A stretch of DNA of 37,917 nt, from IMG/VR virus record IMGVR_UViG_3300042309_000556, positions 1 through 37,917 of that record. The stretch is one strand, 5' to 3'. How positions within the stretch are numbered: the stretch's first letter is position 1; each line of letters starts with the position of its first letter. The notes beneath the pieces were generated by a model. The model was given only the letters and a program-made list of their open reading frames with translations, was not told the origin of the DNA and searched no databases. Source of the stretch: a virus. A program made the translations under genes and the position numbers. Shown piece after piece: positions 15,588 through 23,866 of the stretch.

Positions 15588-15916
15588 TGGACGCCCTCCA
15601 AAATCAGGCTGGTGGCTGCCGGCGGAGCGGTGGTCACGTTGGCGCGAATGAAATCCGGCAGGTCTGCGATTTCCACCATCGGCGCCGACGAACTATTGAG
15701 CGTGGTGATCGTGGTGTAGTCGCCATTGGCCGGAACGCCGCCAGCAACCGGACGCGGTGCGCCCTGGATCTGGACGACACCAGTACCGAGGCCGCCATTG
15801 GGCAGCGACAGTTTGCCTTCGCGGCCCTGGCCACCCAGGAGCGGCGTCTTGTTGAGGGCCACCGCAGCGCCGGCAGAGACGGTCGCCGGGACGGGGATAG
15901 TTGCGAGATTGGGCAT
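15584..15916 (-). CDS. putative head decoration or structural protein (110 aa)
   Basis: 110 residues from the ATG at 15916, chosen for the AGGAGAACTGCA site before it; the frame is open for 24 more bases. The protein is small, strand-rich and neutral (PNLATIPVPATVSAGAAVAL, GDYTTITTLNSSSAPMVEI), with no cysteines. Its size and place directly after the major capsid gene are those of head decoration proteins, but no fold signature proves it. Confidence 0.6.
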   Translation of the reverse strand: MPNLATIPVPATVSAGAAVALNKTPLLGGQGREGKLSLPNGGLGTGVVQIQGAPRPVAGGVPANGDYTTITTLNSSSAPMVEIADLPDFIRANVTTAPPAATSLILEGVQ

Positions 15917-15962
15917 TGCAGTTCTCCTAGCCGGGAGCACTCAGCTCCCGGCGTGTGGTGGA

Positions 15963-17024
15963 TCAGGCGATGGACATGACCGCGTTGGCGTTGCGCTTGT
16001 TGATCGTCAGACCGTAGTCCGAGGTCACAGCGAAGTAGTGCGTGTAGCGGTCGTACATGCGGGCCGGGGTGCGCTGCACCATCCAGCGGCCCTTGACCGG
16101 GCGCAGCTTGATGGTCTTGCTGTTGAGGAAGTAGGCGCGCTTCTTCCACGGGTAGGTAATCGCACCCAGCAGGTCGTCCAGCTTGTCGAAGGTCGGGTCC
16201 CACACGACCGGCACGCCCTTGAAGGACAGCTGTTTGGTCGACGGGTCAATGTTGACGCCGCCCATGCCGCCGCCGGCACCCATCTGGATCTGACGCTGTA
16301 CGACAGCCAGCGCGTCCTTCTGGAAGGCGTCATAGAAGGCCGAGCCCACCGGGATGAAGTCCGGGCGCATGCCGCCGTAGGTGGTGCACTGGCGCCACAG
16401 CACTTCCATGGCGGCAATCAGCGTGCCGGCGGTGCCGGTGTTGATCCCCATGTTGGCCCAGTTGCGCCAGTAGGTCGCCGCGGCCGCATCGATACCGCCG
16501 ATGGTGCCGATGGCCGGCGTGGTGCTGATCAGCGCATCCAGGCCCGGGACCGCCTTGGTGTTGGTCGAACCATCCAGATGGACTTCAACGTCCCAGTTTT
16601 CCTGGAAGCCGTCCTTCAGCGTGGCGCGATTCTCTTTGAGAATGTCCACGATCTGGATCTTCTCAGCGTCCGTCATGACGGCATTGCGGTCGTCGGTCAG
16701 GATGATGCCGTTATTGGAGAGCTCGGTTTCGTTGAGCGTGAAGCCGTCGTGCGCTTCGTAGTGCTGGAACGGCGCTTTGCGGACAGTGTCCTTGCGGTTG
16801 TAGGTGACCTGGTCGTCGCCGGTGTAGTTCTGGTAGTTCGAATCGTTGGTGTAGCGCACCTTCTCGTTGAAGATGCCGTTGCCGAACACCGATTCGGACT
16901 TGTTGGCAATAAGCCACGACGCCAGGGGGCGGTCGCTGGTGAACTGGTCGATGGGATCGCTGGTCGCGTAGGACTCCAGCTGGTAGCTGGCGCCACGCAG
17001 CAGCTGTGCAGTGGTCAAGGGCAT
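15963..17024 (-). CDS. major capsid protein (353 aa)
   Basis: 353 residues. It is preceded by a scaffold gene and has a length typical of HK97-fold capsid proteins of podoviruses related to Bordetella phage BPP-1. Segments such as YATSDPIDQF, VRYTNDSNYQNYTGDDQV, YGGMRPDFIPVGSAFYDAF, FKGVPVVWDPTFD and YFLNSKTIKLRPVKGRWM fit the E-loop, spine-helix and P-domain order. No protease motif is present, so cleavage is not predicted. Its leader is about 140-170 bases long, with a hairpin (17043-17073) and a weak ribosome-binding site. A late-promoter box lies at 17166-17197. Confidence 0.9.
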   Translation of the reverse strand: MPLTTAQLLRGASYQLESYATSDPIDQFTSDRPLASWLIANKSESVFGNGIFNEKVRYTNDSNYQNYTGDDQVTYNRKDTVRKAPFQHYEAHDGFTLNETELSNNGIILTDDRNAVMTDAEKIQIVDILKENRATLKDGFQENWDVEVHLDGSTNTKAVPGLDALISTTPAIGTIGGIDAAAATYWRNWANMGINTGTAGTLIAAMEVLWRQCTTYGGMRPDFIPVGSAFYDAFQKDALAVVQRQIQMGAGGGMGGVNIDPSTKQLSFKGVPVVWDPTFDKLDDLLGAITYPWKKRAYFLNSKTIKLRPVKGRWMVQRTPARMYDRYTHYFAVTSDYGLTINKRNANAVMSIA

Positions 17025-17042
17025 GGTCGTGTCTCGAATAGG

Positions 17043-17073
17043 GAAAGAGAGGCCGTGGGGCCTTGGGTCTTTC
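17043..17073 (-). promoter_or_regulatory. hairpin in the capsid mRNA leader
   Basis: An imperfect palindrome of 31 bases lies 19 bases before the capsid ATG: outer arms GAAAGA / TCTTTC and inner arms AGGCC / GGCCT. It has no T-run, so it is not a terminator. It could stabilise or control the capsid mRNA. Confidence 0.4.
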
Positions 17074-17165
17074 CGCGTTCGAGGGACGCGACATCCTCAT
17101 TTCAGCGCTACCGGTGGCGAACCCGGCTTACGTCACACGCGGTGTCGGCTGGTGCCGATGGGATG

Positions 17166-17197
17166 AGATTGCCTGCGCGAGGCGCTGTGTCAACGGA
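17166..17197 (-). promoter_or_regulatory. putative late promoter, copy 3 (capsid)
   Basis: TCCGTTGA (17197-17190) with a perfect -35 TTGACA (17193-17188), then 16 bases to CAATCT (17171-17166). Over 17180-17197 it matches the lysis copy in 17 of 18 bases. It directly follows a terminator and precedes the capsid gene with a leader of roughly 140 bases. Confidence 0.62.
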
Positions 17198-17208
17198 GAT
17201 TGCAGACA

Positions 17209-17233
17209 AGAAAAAGCCCGCGCGTGGCGGGCT
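17209..17233 (-). terminator. rho-independent terminator after the scaffold gene
   Basis: Stem AGCCCGC (17215-17221) and GCGGGCT (17227-17233) with a five-base loop; on the minus strand it is followed by TTTTTC. It ends the terminase-portal-scaffold transcript and is placed just ahead of the capsid promoter box. Confidence 0.85.
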
Positions 17234-17256
17234 CGTTCAACGTTGGAATCCAGCCG

Positions 17257-18294
17257 CTACACACCCCTGGCCCGGGCCAGGTCGACGCCCATGCTGAAAG
17301 CTTCAACGTCGTTCTTCGGCTTGGCCTGCATAGAGGGAGCGCCAGCGGCCCGGATCGGAGATGGCGTGGCAGGACGTGCCGGTGCAGGCGCGGCAATGGC
17401 TGGCAGGCGCGTGTAGGCATCTTGCACTGCCTGCGCCCATTGAGCTGGCGGGAGCGTCTTCTGGATCAGCTCCACGGCCGGCGCCAAGAACGGCATCTTC
17501 TGTGCAAACGCTGGATCTGACGTGCGCAGGCGGTTGCCCAGCAACACAACCTGCTGCATGCCAGTGTTGTAATCGGCCTCCTGCTGCTGGCGCTGCGTCT
17601 GTGTCTGGCTGTGCTCGGTGGCCAGGGCGCCACGCTGGCGGTGGGCAGCCAACTCTGAGGCAACCTCGCGCGTCAGGTCGCCCGAATCCACCTTGGCCTG
17701 CAAGTCGGCGTGCTTGGACAGTGGGTCAAAGCCTGGCGCCTCTTTTCCCAGCTTCTCGCCCAGCCACTGCAGCTCCTTCTGCATGATGCCGTAGGCCTGT
17801 TCCATCGCATCAGGGCTGCCGCTGTTCACGGCGCGCAGGTAGTTCAGGGCCGCGCCGAATTGCTCCGGGTTCGTGCCGGTGGACTGAATTGTCTGCTCCC
17901 ATTCCTCGGCCTTGGCCGCACGGGTGCGCAGCGGTTCGACCTCGGCGGCACGCTCGGTCAGCTCGCGAAAACGCTTCTGCGTCCGCTCGTTCGTGATGCC
18001 AAGCTCCTTGATCTCGGCCTCCACGTCCTTTGGCTTGTCGTCAGGCTTGGGATCCTCTACTGCGGGGCCTTCGGGCTTCGGGTCTACCTCTGGCGCCAGC
18101 TCGGCAGCCGGATCGCCCTCCGGAACAACGGGGGCTTCGGAATCGACAACAGCCTCCGCGGCAGTCGCTTCCTCCACGCCCTTGAGGAACGGGTCCTCGG
18201 GCGCGGCAAGCTCTGCTACAGGCGCATCAGCGGCCGGGGCCTCAACAGCCTCGACGGGCTGCTCAGTGGTGAGGTTTTCTTCAGTCGGGTCCAT
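17257..18294 (-). CDS. scaffolding protein (345 aa)
   Basis: 345 residues, highly acidic and Pro/Ala/Glu-rich in the first 95 (PVEAVEAPAADAPVAEL, DPKPEGPAVEDPKPDDKPKD), then helical, coiled-coil-rich (KRFRELTERAAEVEPL, QTQTQRQQQEADYNTG) with a basic/hydrophobic end. Such disordered acidic N-termini plus helical C-termini are typical of podovirus scaffolds that guide procapsid assembly. Place between portal and capsid confirms the role. Confidence 0.85.
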   Translation of the reverse strand: MDPTEENLTTEQPVEAVEAPAADAPVAELAAPEDPFLKGVEEATAAEAVVDSEAPVVPEGDPAAELAPEVDPKPEGPAVEDPKPDDKPKDVEAEIKELGITNERTQKRFRELTERAAEVEPLRTRAAKAEEWEQTIQSTGTNPEQFGAALNYLRAVNSGSPDAMEQAYGIMQKELQWLGEKLGKEAPGFDPLSKHADLQAKVDSGDLTREVASELAAHRQRGALATEHSQTQTQRQQQEADYNTGMQQVVLLGNRLRTSDPAFAQKMPFLAPAVELIQKTLPPAQWAQAVQDAYTRLPAIAAPAPARPATPSPIRAAGAPSMQAKPKNDVEAFSMGVDLARARGV

Positions 18295-18304
18295 ATGTGG
18301 TCTC

Positions 18305-20302
18305 TTAGGCGGCGGGCATGAGTTGAGGCGGTAGTTCTTGCGGAATCTGTTCGGGCATCACGCCCCGGGGCGGCAGCTGGGTTGGGTCGATCGGCGTCCC
18401 AGGCGCGACCTGCTGCACGGGAGGCGCGGCCGGAATGAATCGCTCCGGATCGATGCGCTCGCCTGTGCGTTCGAAGGTCTCCTTGACGAGCTCTGCCAGG
18501 GCGCGACCGACCTCCTGTGGCTGGGAGCCGAGGAACTGACCGATCGCCGGGATTGCTTCGCCGAGTTGCGGCAGCATCTGCACCCACTGCTGCATGCGTG
18601 CAGAGGTGTTCGGTTTGCCAGAGGACCCAGCGCGGATCTCGACGTTGACCAAGGATTGCAGGCTCTCAGGGCCAAGCTGCTGGGGCCAATAAGCCTCGGG
18701 TCCAGCCATGACCGCAGCCTCTTCTCCTGGAAGCTCCTGCAGCGACACCTCGGCCGTGTACTGCGCCAGGTCGCTCGACATGCCTTCCAGCCCATCACGG
18801 ATGTAGCCCAGGCGGCTTTCCGTGCCCTGGCTGGCGATCTCGGCCTCCGTCGCAGTCTTGGCGACGTTGATGCTAGAGGACAGCGCCTCTTGAATACCCC
18901 AGATCATCTCCAACTCGGCGCGGATCACGCCCGTGTCGTAGAGGGCTGCGTCGATCTGGTTGTACTGGATCGGGAACAGGACAGATTGCGATGCCTGCCC
19001 ATTGAGGTTCAGCCCAACCATCTCGCCCGTCGCGCCGGCTTCCATCTTCTTGGCCTCGTCCGGCTCCACTGCGCCGTTGTCGAAGCCCATCTTTGGAATG
19101 GCGCGCTTACGGTGCTCGCGATAGTTCGTGCGGATGCGGTTGTACTCGTCCAGCAGCGAACGCGACCGGCTGATGAGCGACTGAGGATGACGCTGACCGT
19201 CGACCCAGATCGGGGCGAACTGGAAGAACGGGTAGAACCGGGTTGTCGCCTCCCCCGGCGTGTAAGGAGCTCGCAGATACTTGTTGAGCCCCTCGGCCAC
19301 CGTGATGATGACATTGCTTTCCCGGTTCCAAAGCTCCCACACGCACAAGTGGGCAGCCGTTGAGTTCACCGCGCCAGTGCCGGAACGGAACGACTCGGCG
19401 TCATCGGCCGACGTACGCTCAAGCGGGTTGCTGCTCGGCGAGGTCATGTCCTCAGCCTTCACCGGGAAATACTGGCTTGCGCTGCCCAGGTCATCCGCAG
19501 CTTCCGGGAACTGCTCCTTGGCCTTCTCCAGCGTGATGAAAGACCGGTGCGCGATCCAGGGCGAGTTGAGGTAGTGCTTCAGGCTCGACACTTCAGTCGA
19601 CACCTGGATGTCCTCGGCCCGTACGAAGTCGATGAACATGCCACGGGACAGGACTGTCTCGACCTGGCTTTCGAGGCCAAGCAACTGCTGCTCGTACTCC
19701 GCACGCAGCGCATCCGGATCGACCGCGTCACCCTTGGCCATGTCCACTTCCATGCGCTGGATGCGCTGGATGTTGTCTTGCAGGTCCGAGATCTGCTGCT
19801 CGATCATCGGATCCCGCTCGGTGCGGTTGTGCCAGGCCGCCTTGATCCAGCCGATGCCGACCGAGAGGCCGGAGCGGACCATGTCATCCATCGCCAGCTT
19901 CAGCTTGCCCTTCTTCCACAGGCTGGCGATCACGATCTCCATCGTCTTGCCGAGCTGACGCGCCTGCTCCAATCGTGAGGGACCGCAGGAGGCTGCTGGC
20001 AGCACGTCCACGTCAGGGTCGCGGGCGTAGAGGAACCCGGTAAGAATGTCGACGTAGGTCCCGGCGATGTTCACGTAGACGTCGAACACGTCGGTGTTGG
20101 CCTGGCCGCGGCAGTAGGTCCGGTCCATCGCGTAGCCCTTGCGCGCCTCCTTGTCGAAGTCGCGGGCGTCCTTGATGGCCTTGAGCCACTTCCTACAGTC
20201 AGCTTCCTCGGCGAGCCGGGCCTGTTCTTCCACAGTCGCCTGCTGCTCGGCCAGTGCATCGGCGTCGATCGTCGACACCAGCACGTCGTCATTCGGGGTC
20301 AT
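18305..20302 (-). CDS. portal protein (665 aa)
   Basis: 665 residues, the size of P22-type portals (about 725). Typical parts are the helical start with acidic residues, ADCRKWLKAIKDARDFDKEARKGY, NTDVFDVYVNIAGTYVDIL, GIGWIKAAW, a helical insertion (about 165-215), YIRDGLEGMSSDLAQYTAEV and a Pro/Gln-rich C-terminal barrel-like tail. It overlaps the terminase stop by four bases. It forms the dodecameric ring for DNA entry and exit and docks the gp4-like adaptor. Confidence 0.9.
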   Translation of the reverse strand: MTPNDDVLVSTIDADALAEQQATVEEQARLAEEADCRKWLKAIKDARDFDKEARKGYAMDRTYCRGQANTDVFDVYVNIAGTYVDILTGFLYARDPDVDVLPAASCGPSRLEQARQLGKTMEIVIASLWKKGKLKLAMDDMVRSGLSVGIGWIKAAWHNRTERDPMIEQQISDLQDNIQRIQRMEVDMAKGDAVDPDALRAEYEQQLLGLESQVETVLSRGMFIDFVRAEDIQVSTEVSSLKHYLNSPWIAHRSFITLEKAKEQFPEAADDLGSASQYFPVKAEDMTSPSSNPLERTSADDAESFRSGTGAVNSTAAHLCVWELWNRESNVIITVAEGLNKYLRAPYTPGEATTRFYPFFQFAPIWVDGQRHPQSLISRSRSLLDEYNRIRTNYREHRKRAIPKMGFDNGAVEPDEAKKMEAGATGEMVGLNLNGQASQSVLFPIQYNQIDAALYDTGVIRAELEMIWGIQEALSSSINVAKTATEAEIASQGTESRLGYIRDGLEGMSSDLAQYTAEVSLQELPGEEAAVMAGPEAYWPQQLGPESLQSLVNVEIRAGSSGKPNTSARMQQWVQMLPQLGEAIPAIGQFLGSQPQEVGRALAELVKETFERTGERIDPERFIPAAPPVQQVAPGTPIDPTQLPPRGVMPEQIPQELPPQLMPAA

Positions 20303-21654
20303 AGCATCTCCCTACGCCGATTGGCGGGGTCGTTGTCTGGGTCGCGCGTCTCAAGCCAGTTCCTGGTGAACGGTTTGATGACTGCGGGGCGTTGATGGGC
20401 ACGCTCGCGGGCGCTGGCCACTGCGGGGAACATGGTGTGGATCCAGTAACCCAAGGCATCCGGCGGATGGTCGAACCCTGTGGTCTTGTCAGGCATTCCG
20501 TTGTCGTCGTACGCCTGCTTTTCCAACGCCTCGGCCAATTTGGGGCACTTGGCCACGTTGACCTTGAGACGGCGTTTGCCTCGGGCGTTGCACAGCATGG
20601 AGTTGACGCTGACCACTCGCGAGCGGATGGATGGGTTGGAAGGGTTCACACGGACGGTGATGTTCTTGGCCGCCCGCAGCAGCCCTAGGTCCGACACGCT
20701 GGCGTTGTTGGTATGGGTGTTCTTCCCGCTGGCATCGGGATGCACGATCAGGCGATGCTCGGGCCATTCCTCACGCAACGCATCAATCATGGCCGGGGTG
20801 TCACGGACGCCTGACAGCTCGGCCAGAACCATAGGCTCGCCATCGCGCACAACACCGACCTCGGCCGTCATGTTCAGGACGTTGAAGTCCATGCCCACAT
20901 ACAGATCCTCGCCCTCCTGGATCGTCGCAGCGGTGTTGTTGAGCTTGCGATTGAATGCGGGGTACACCGACCCAGAGGTCAGGTTGACGAACTCGCCGTC
21001 GATGTACGCCAGGACCAGCTGCTCGGGATACGTCTCGAACAGCGAGGAAATGTAATCCTCGGGCAGGTTGATCTCGTTATCGTAGGTGCTAGCCCGAACC
21101 ATTCCGTAAAGCGCAGCCTTCTCCGCACTTTGGCTCGGCACTTGGTGGAACTGCTCGTAGACGAAGTTGAACCCCTCTGGGGTGGTCGTTACATCGATGC
21201 CGTTCTGCAGGCCCAGCGACTTCACGCGCAAACGGGCAATGATCTTCCGCCACGCCTCGTGCGCCTTGCGCTTCTTCAGCGTGTCGATCTCATCGACCAG
21301 TGCCTTGCCGATCTTGAAGCCCACGATCGACGCGGGCTTCTCCATGGAACGGCAGATGATCGTGCTCCGGTAAGCCTTGCCGGAATACAGGTGGACTTCC
21401 TTGTTGGACTCGACGATCTGGGTCTTGAGGCCCCAGTCAAAGGCCACTTCCTCAATCGTCGGATAGAAAATGTCGCGGATCTGCGGATAGCTGGGCGCAA
21501 AGTAGCCCGCAGGAATACGCGGATGCTCCCAGGCGTGCTGGCACAGCGACCCGGATCCAACCCAGGTCTTGCCCGAGCCGAAGCCGCCCACGAACGCACG
21601 GAACTTGTGCGGCAGGGCCAAGAACGCTGCCTGTGGCTCGTTAAGCGTTGGCAT
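20299..21654 (-). CDS. terminase large subunit (451 aa)
   Basis: 451 residues with an ATPase and a nuclease domain. Walker A is GGFGSGKT (23-30), Walker B ALVDEID (118-124), coupling motif around TTTPEGFNF (156-164). The nuclease has acidic residues in VGMDFN (D255), HPDASG (D307) and GFDHPPDAL (D395, D399). It drives DNA packaging with the small subunit and portal. Its start overlaps the small-subunit gene by 14 bases. Confidence 0.95.
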   Translation of the reverse strand: MPTLNEPQAAFLALPHKFRAFVGGFGSGKTWVGSGSLCQHAWEHPRIPAGYFAPSYPQIRDIFYPTIEEVAFDWGLKTQIVESNKEVHLYSGKAYRSTIICRSMEKPASIVGFKIGKALVDEIDTLKKRKAHEAWRKIIARLRVKSLGLQNGIDVTTTPEGFNFVYEQFHQVPSQSAEKAALYGMVRASTYDNEINLPEDYISSLFETYPEQLVLAYIDGEFVNLTSGSVYPAFNRKLNNTAATIQEGEDLYVGMDFNVLNMTAEVGVVRDGEPMVLAELSGVRDTPAMIDALREEWPEHRLIVHPDASGKNTHTNNASVSDLGLLRAAKNITVRVNPSNPSIRSRVVSVNSMLCNARGKRRLKVNVAKCPKLAEALEKQAYDDNGMPDKTTGFDHPPDALGYWIHTMFPAVASARERAHQRPAVIKPFTRNWLETRDPDNDPANRRREML

Positions 21655-22096
21655 TCTTCCGCCCGCTCACGATGTTGACAGTGACTGCTGCCGGCGCCGG
21701 GCCGTCATCGTCCGAGCCTTCCGGCTTGTCTCGCCACAACTCGGGGCGGCGGTTCTTCAGCCAGAAGATGGCAGCGACGGCGCTCGGTTGCACCTTCTCT
21801 AGGTACTTGGCGTAAACCGGCTTGTCAGCGTTCGCGGGCATGAAGATCTTCACCGCGTCCTGGTCGTAACCCACCGCCATCTGATACAGGGACCGTTCCA
21901 CGCGATCATCGGCCGGAGCCTTGCCAGCCTTTAAGGCGTCGCAAAACCCTTCCTTCTCCCCCTGCCAGCGGTAAAGCGTGGCGATGTCCACCTCTAGGAA
22001 ATCGGCAATCTCCCGGTTGGTCAGGCCATGCTCGGCCAGCTTTCGCGCCTGTGACACGAACTCAGGCTTGAACTTTGAGGGGCGGCCGCCAGCCAT
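21641..22096 (-). CDS. terminase small subunit (151 aa)
   Basis: 151 residues. An N-terminal basic segment (GGRPSKFKPEFVSQARKLAE) leads into a helix-turn-helix (GLTNREIADFLEVDIATLYRWQ, about 24-46), then helices (VERSLYQMAVGYDQDAV) and AAIFWLKNRRPELWRDK, a pattern common to terminase small subunits of this type. It recognises the packaging site and recruits the large subunit. Joined by TGATG to the gene before it. Confidence 0.9.
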   Translation of the reverse strand: MAGGRPSKFKPEFVSQARKLAEHGLTNREIADFLEVDIATLYRWQGEKEGFCDALKAGKAPADDRVERSLYQMAVGYDQDAVKIFMPANADKPVYAKYLEKVQPSAVAAIFWLKNRRPELWRDKPEGSDDDGPAPAAVTVNIVSGRKNANA

Positions 22097-22428
22097 CAGG
22101 ATCCAGTCCCGAACTTGGCCTTCAGGCGCTTGTACTCAGACAACTCGCGTGCATTGGCCTTCTCCCACTTCTCCCGCGCCTCCACTTTCTCGCGGACGCC
22201 AAAGTTAGGCTCAACACACCTGATCCAGTCCAACTTGAGACAAGCAACCTTCCTAAATTCCACGTCAGTCCAACGGACGCTCTTCCCCTCAATTGGTGTT
22301 AGCACGACGTACGTCTGCGACGTATCCGTGCCCGTCTGCACATGCTCAACCTTGATCGCGCAAACCGAGTGCCTAACGATCCAGCGCTCATTCTCAGTAA
22401 CGGCTGCGGGGATCCTGTCGTCAGTCAC
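22096..22428 (-). CDS. hypothetical protein (110 aa)
   Basis: 110 residues, GTG start overlapping the upstream stop. A compact N-terminal part (VCAIKVEHVQTGTDTSQTYVV) of mixed strands is followed by a charged helix (REKVEAREKWEKANARELSEYKR). There is no motif I recognise. It precedes the terminase genes. Confidence 0.65.
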   Translation of the reverse strand: MTDDRIPAAVTENERWIVRHSVCAIKVEHVQTGTDTSQTYVVLTPIEGKSVRWTDVEFRKVACLKLDWIRCVEPNFGVREKVEAREKWEKANARELSEYKRLKAKFGTGS

Positions 22429-22913
22429 CGTCCACCCCCAATGAAGCGCCCGATCACACGGCCAAAGGTGTCGCCTAGCCTCACGGCTAGACCGCCACGA
22501 CGTGGCAAACCGCTCTCGGGCTGCCAGGGTTCTTCGACACTAGCCGGCTGGTCGTCCACGTATTGGCGCCCGGCGATGGCGCGCTCGATCTGAACATCAC
22601 TGAATCTGATAACGCGCTTCTTGCCTACGACCACCGGTTCGTCGGTGTGCCAAACCGGGGCGCATAACGGGATGCCAAACAGGAAGCACTCGCTGGACAA
22701 AATTCTCCTCTCGACTTCTTGAGGGTTTGGCACCCCGTCACGGAACCATCCCGTCATCACATGAGAGATGTTTCGCGCGTCGTCACGGTTGATGACAACC
22801 TCGGTGGCCGATTCGTTATAGGCGGCCATCAAATATCTGCGCTGCCGCTCGATCTGTCCCAACAGCCGATCACCCTCCTTCGCCTGCAGCGAACGCTGCA
22901 TGACCGCGCTCAC
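22425..22913 (-). CDS. hypothetical protein (162 aa)
   Basis: 162 residues, GTG start overlapping the upstream stop by four bases. Contains a helical N-terminus (QRRYLMAAYNESATEVVI), a central segment (HTDEPVVVGKKRVIRFSD) and a Gly/Arg-rich C-terminus (TFGRVIGRFIGGGR). No family is recognised. Lambdoid phages often keep a late antiterminator in this interval, but I see no zinc-finger or Q-like pattern here. Confidence 0.65.
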   Translation of the reverse strand: MSAVMQRSLQAKEGDRLLGQIERQRRYLMAAYNESATEVVINRDDARNISHVMTGWFRDGVPNPQEVERRILSSECFLFGIPLCAPVWHTDEPVVVGKKRVIRFSDVQIERAIAGRQYVDDQPASVEEPWQPESGLPRRGGLAVRLGDTFGRVIGRFIGGGR

Positions 22914-23350
22914 CCCTCCACCCCACGCACTGCCGCGTACAGGTGAGCATCGGTAACCAACCCGACGTCCACGAAGTGCTGCCGGAGGTCTTCGAAGATC
23001 TGCTCAGCGCTCGGGCACTTGGGGCGCTTGCCGTCTCGGGTCGACGCTGCGTACAGGCCGACGAACGAGCTGGGGCTGTCCTTGAGCATCGGACCGACGC
23101 AGATGCTTTGCTCGCTCAACACGAACACGCGGCCATCCCGATCGCCGAACAGGTAGCTGCCTACCTGGCGGTCGTATCGGTTGGCCTTGATCCTGTTGGC
23201 GGCGGCGGTGGCGATGGGCGTCAGGTCCTTCAAAGGGTCGGCTATCCCCAACGGCGCGGCCTCTCGCTCCGATTGCCGGGACGATGCGCGCCTCATGACC
23301 TGTATACCGACGCTGTCTGCTGTATCAACGGACTTCGCTAGATTGCCCAT
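22910..23350 (-). CDS. hypothetical protein (146 aa) with possible internal start at 23296
   Basis: 146 residues from the ATG at 23350, which has a GAGGAAT ribosome-binding site. A second in-frame ATG at 23296 would give 128 residues (MRRASSRQSER...) and lies just past the -10 of promoter copy 4, so a shorter leaderless product is possible. The C-terminal half (CPSAEQIFEDLRQHFVDVG) is helical. No family is recognised. It overlaps the neighbour upstream by 26 bases. Confidence 0.65.
   Translation of the reverse strand: MGNLAKSVDTADSVGIQVMRRASSRQSEREAAPLGIADPLKDLTPIATAAANRIKANRYDRQVGSYLFGDRDGRVFVLSEQSICVGPMLKDSPSSFVGLYAASTRDGKRPKCPSAEQIFEDLRQHFVDVGLVTDAHLYAAVRGVEG
23301..23332 (-). promoter_or_regulatory. 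putative late promoter, copy 4 (before terminase module)
   Basis: TCCGTTGA (23332-23325) with -35 TTGATA (23328-23323), 16 bases, and TATACA (23306-23301), the best -10 of the four copies. An ATG at 23296 follows four bases later. It lies in the overlap of two coding regions, so coding constraint also shapes it. It would head the packaging genes. Confidence 0.5.
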
Positions 23351-23525
23351 CGCCCATTCCTCGTTTGGTTGGTGCAGCTTTCGCTTTGCGTTCCGCCTTC
23401 GCGCACTCCAGGAGTGACGAGGCTTCGCGCACGGTTGGTTCCAGCTCGCGGATCAGGACGGTGAGGTCGCTGAGCGTCATGGCCTGACAGTGTTTACGGT
23501 GGCGGCGGGTCATGGCGGCGCTCAT
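23325..23525 (-). CDS. small hypothetical protein (66 aa)
   Basis: 66 residues, with an ATG overlapping the RusA stop as ATGA. It has a basic N-terminus (MTRRHRKHCQAM), an acidic helix (LSDLTVLIRELEPTVREAS) and a basic C-terminal end. No motif is recognised. Tight coupling and normal codon use support a real gene. Confidence 0.6.
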   Translation of the reverse strand: MSAAMTRRHRKHCQAMTLSDLTVLIRELEPTVREASSLLECAKAERKAKAAPTKRGMGDGQSSEVR

Positions 23526-23866
23526 GCAGCCACCACCGTGATTTCGATGCGCGGGTTCGCGCGATCGATCGCCGCCTTGCGCACGGTCAACATCTGGATC
23601 TGGCTGTCGTCGTCGTACAGCCCGGCGTGCGCCAGCGCATCGAGCGGCGCCTTGAGCAGGTTGTCCACGTCGCGGCGTCGTGCGTCAGGCATCCACGCCA
23701 CGATGCTGACGTTGCACGGCGCACGGCCAATGGCCAGGTGCTGCCCTGCACGCACCAGCGCCACCGCCGTCTCACGATAGACTCTGCCCTCGCGGCTGAT
23801 GATCTGGCGGCCACGGAAGCTGCGCCAGTAGCCGTTCACCGATGGCGGCCAGGGGAGCACGATCAC
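23522..23866 (-). CDS. rusA: RusA-family Holliday junction resolvase (114 aa)
   Basis: 114 residues from a GTG at 23866 that overlaps the upstream stop (GTGA). The N-terminal VLPWPPSVNGYWRS is the RusA start motif. RRDVDNLLKAPLDAL gives acidic residues D66 and D68 and the Lys, and YDDDSQ supplies D87, equal to the catalytic triad D70/D72/D91 of E. coli RusA. It cuts branched DNA before packaging. An extension upstream to 23920 lies inside the gene before it and was rejected. Confidence 0.93.
   Translation of the reverse strand: MIVLPWPPSVNGYWRSFRGRQIISREGRVYRETAVALVRAGQHLAIGRAPCNVSIVAWMPDARRRDVDNLLKAPLDALAHAGLYDDDSQIQMLTVRKAAIDRANPRIEITVVAA

Noticed and set aside
15726-17297. 523-codon plus-strand open frame opposite the capsid gene
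   Set aside because: It is antisense to capsid and neighbour genes, has no ribosome-binding site, a Val/Gly/Arg-rich composition typical of shadow frames in GC-rich DNA and no known domain.
22910-23525. Late antiterminator Q
   Set aside because: Genes here hold the usual Q position but show none of the Q family patterns I know; the late regulator remains unidentified.
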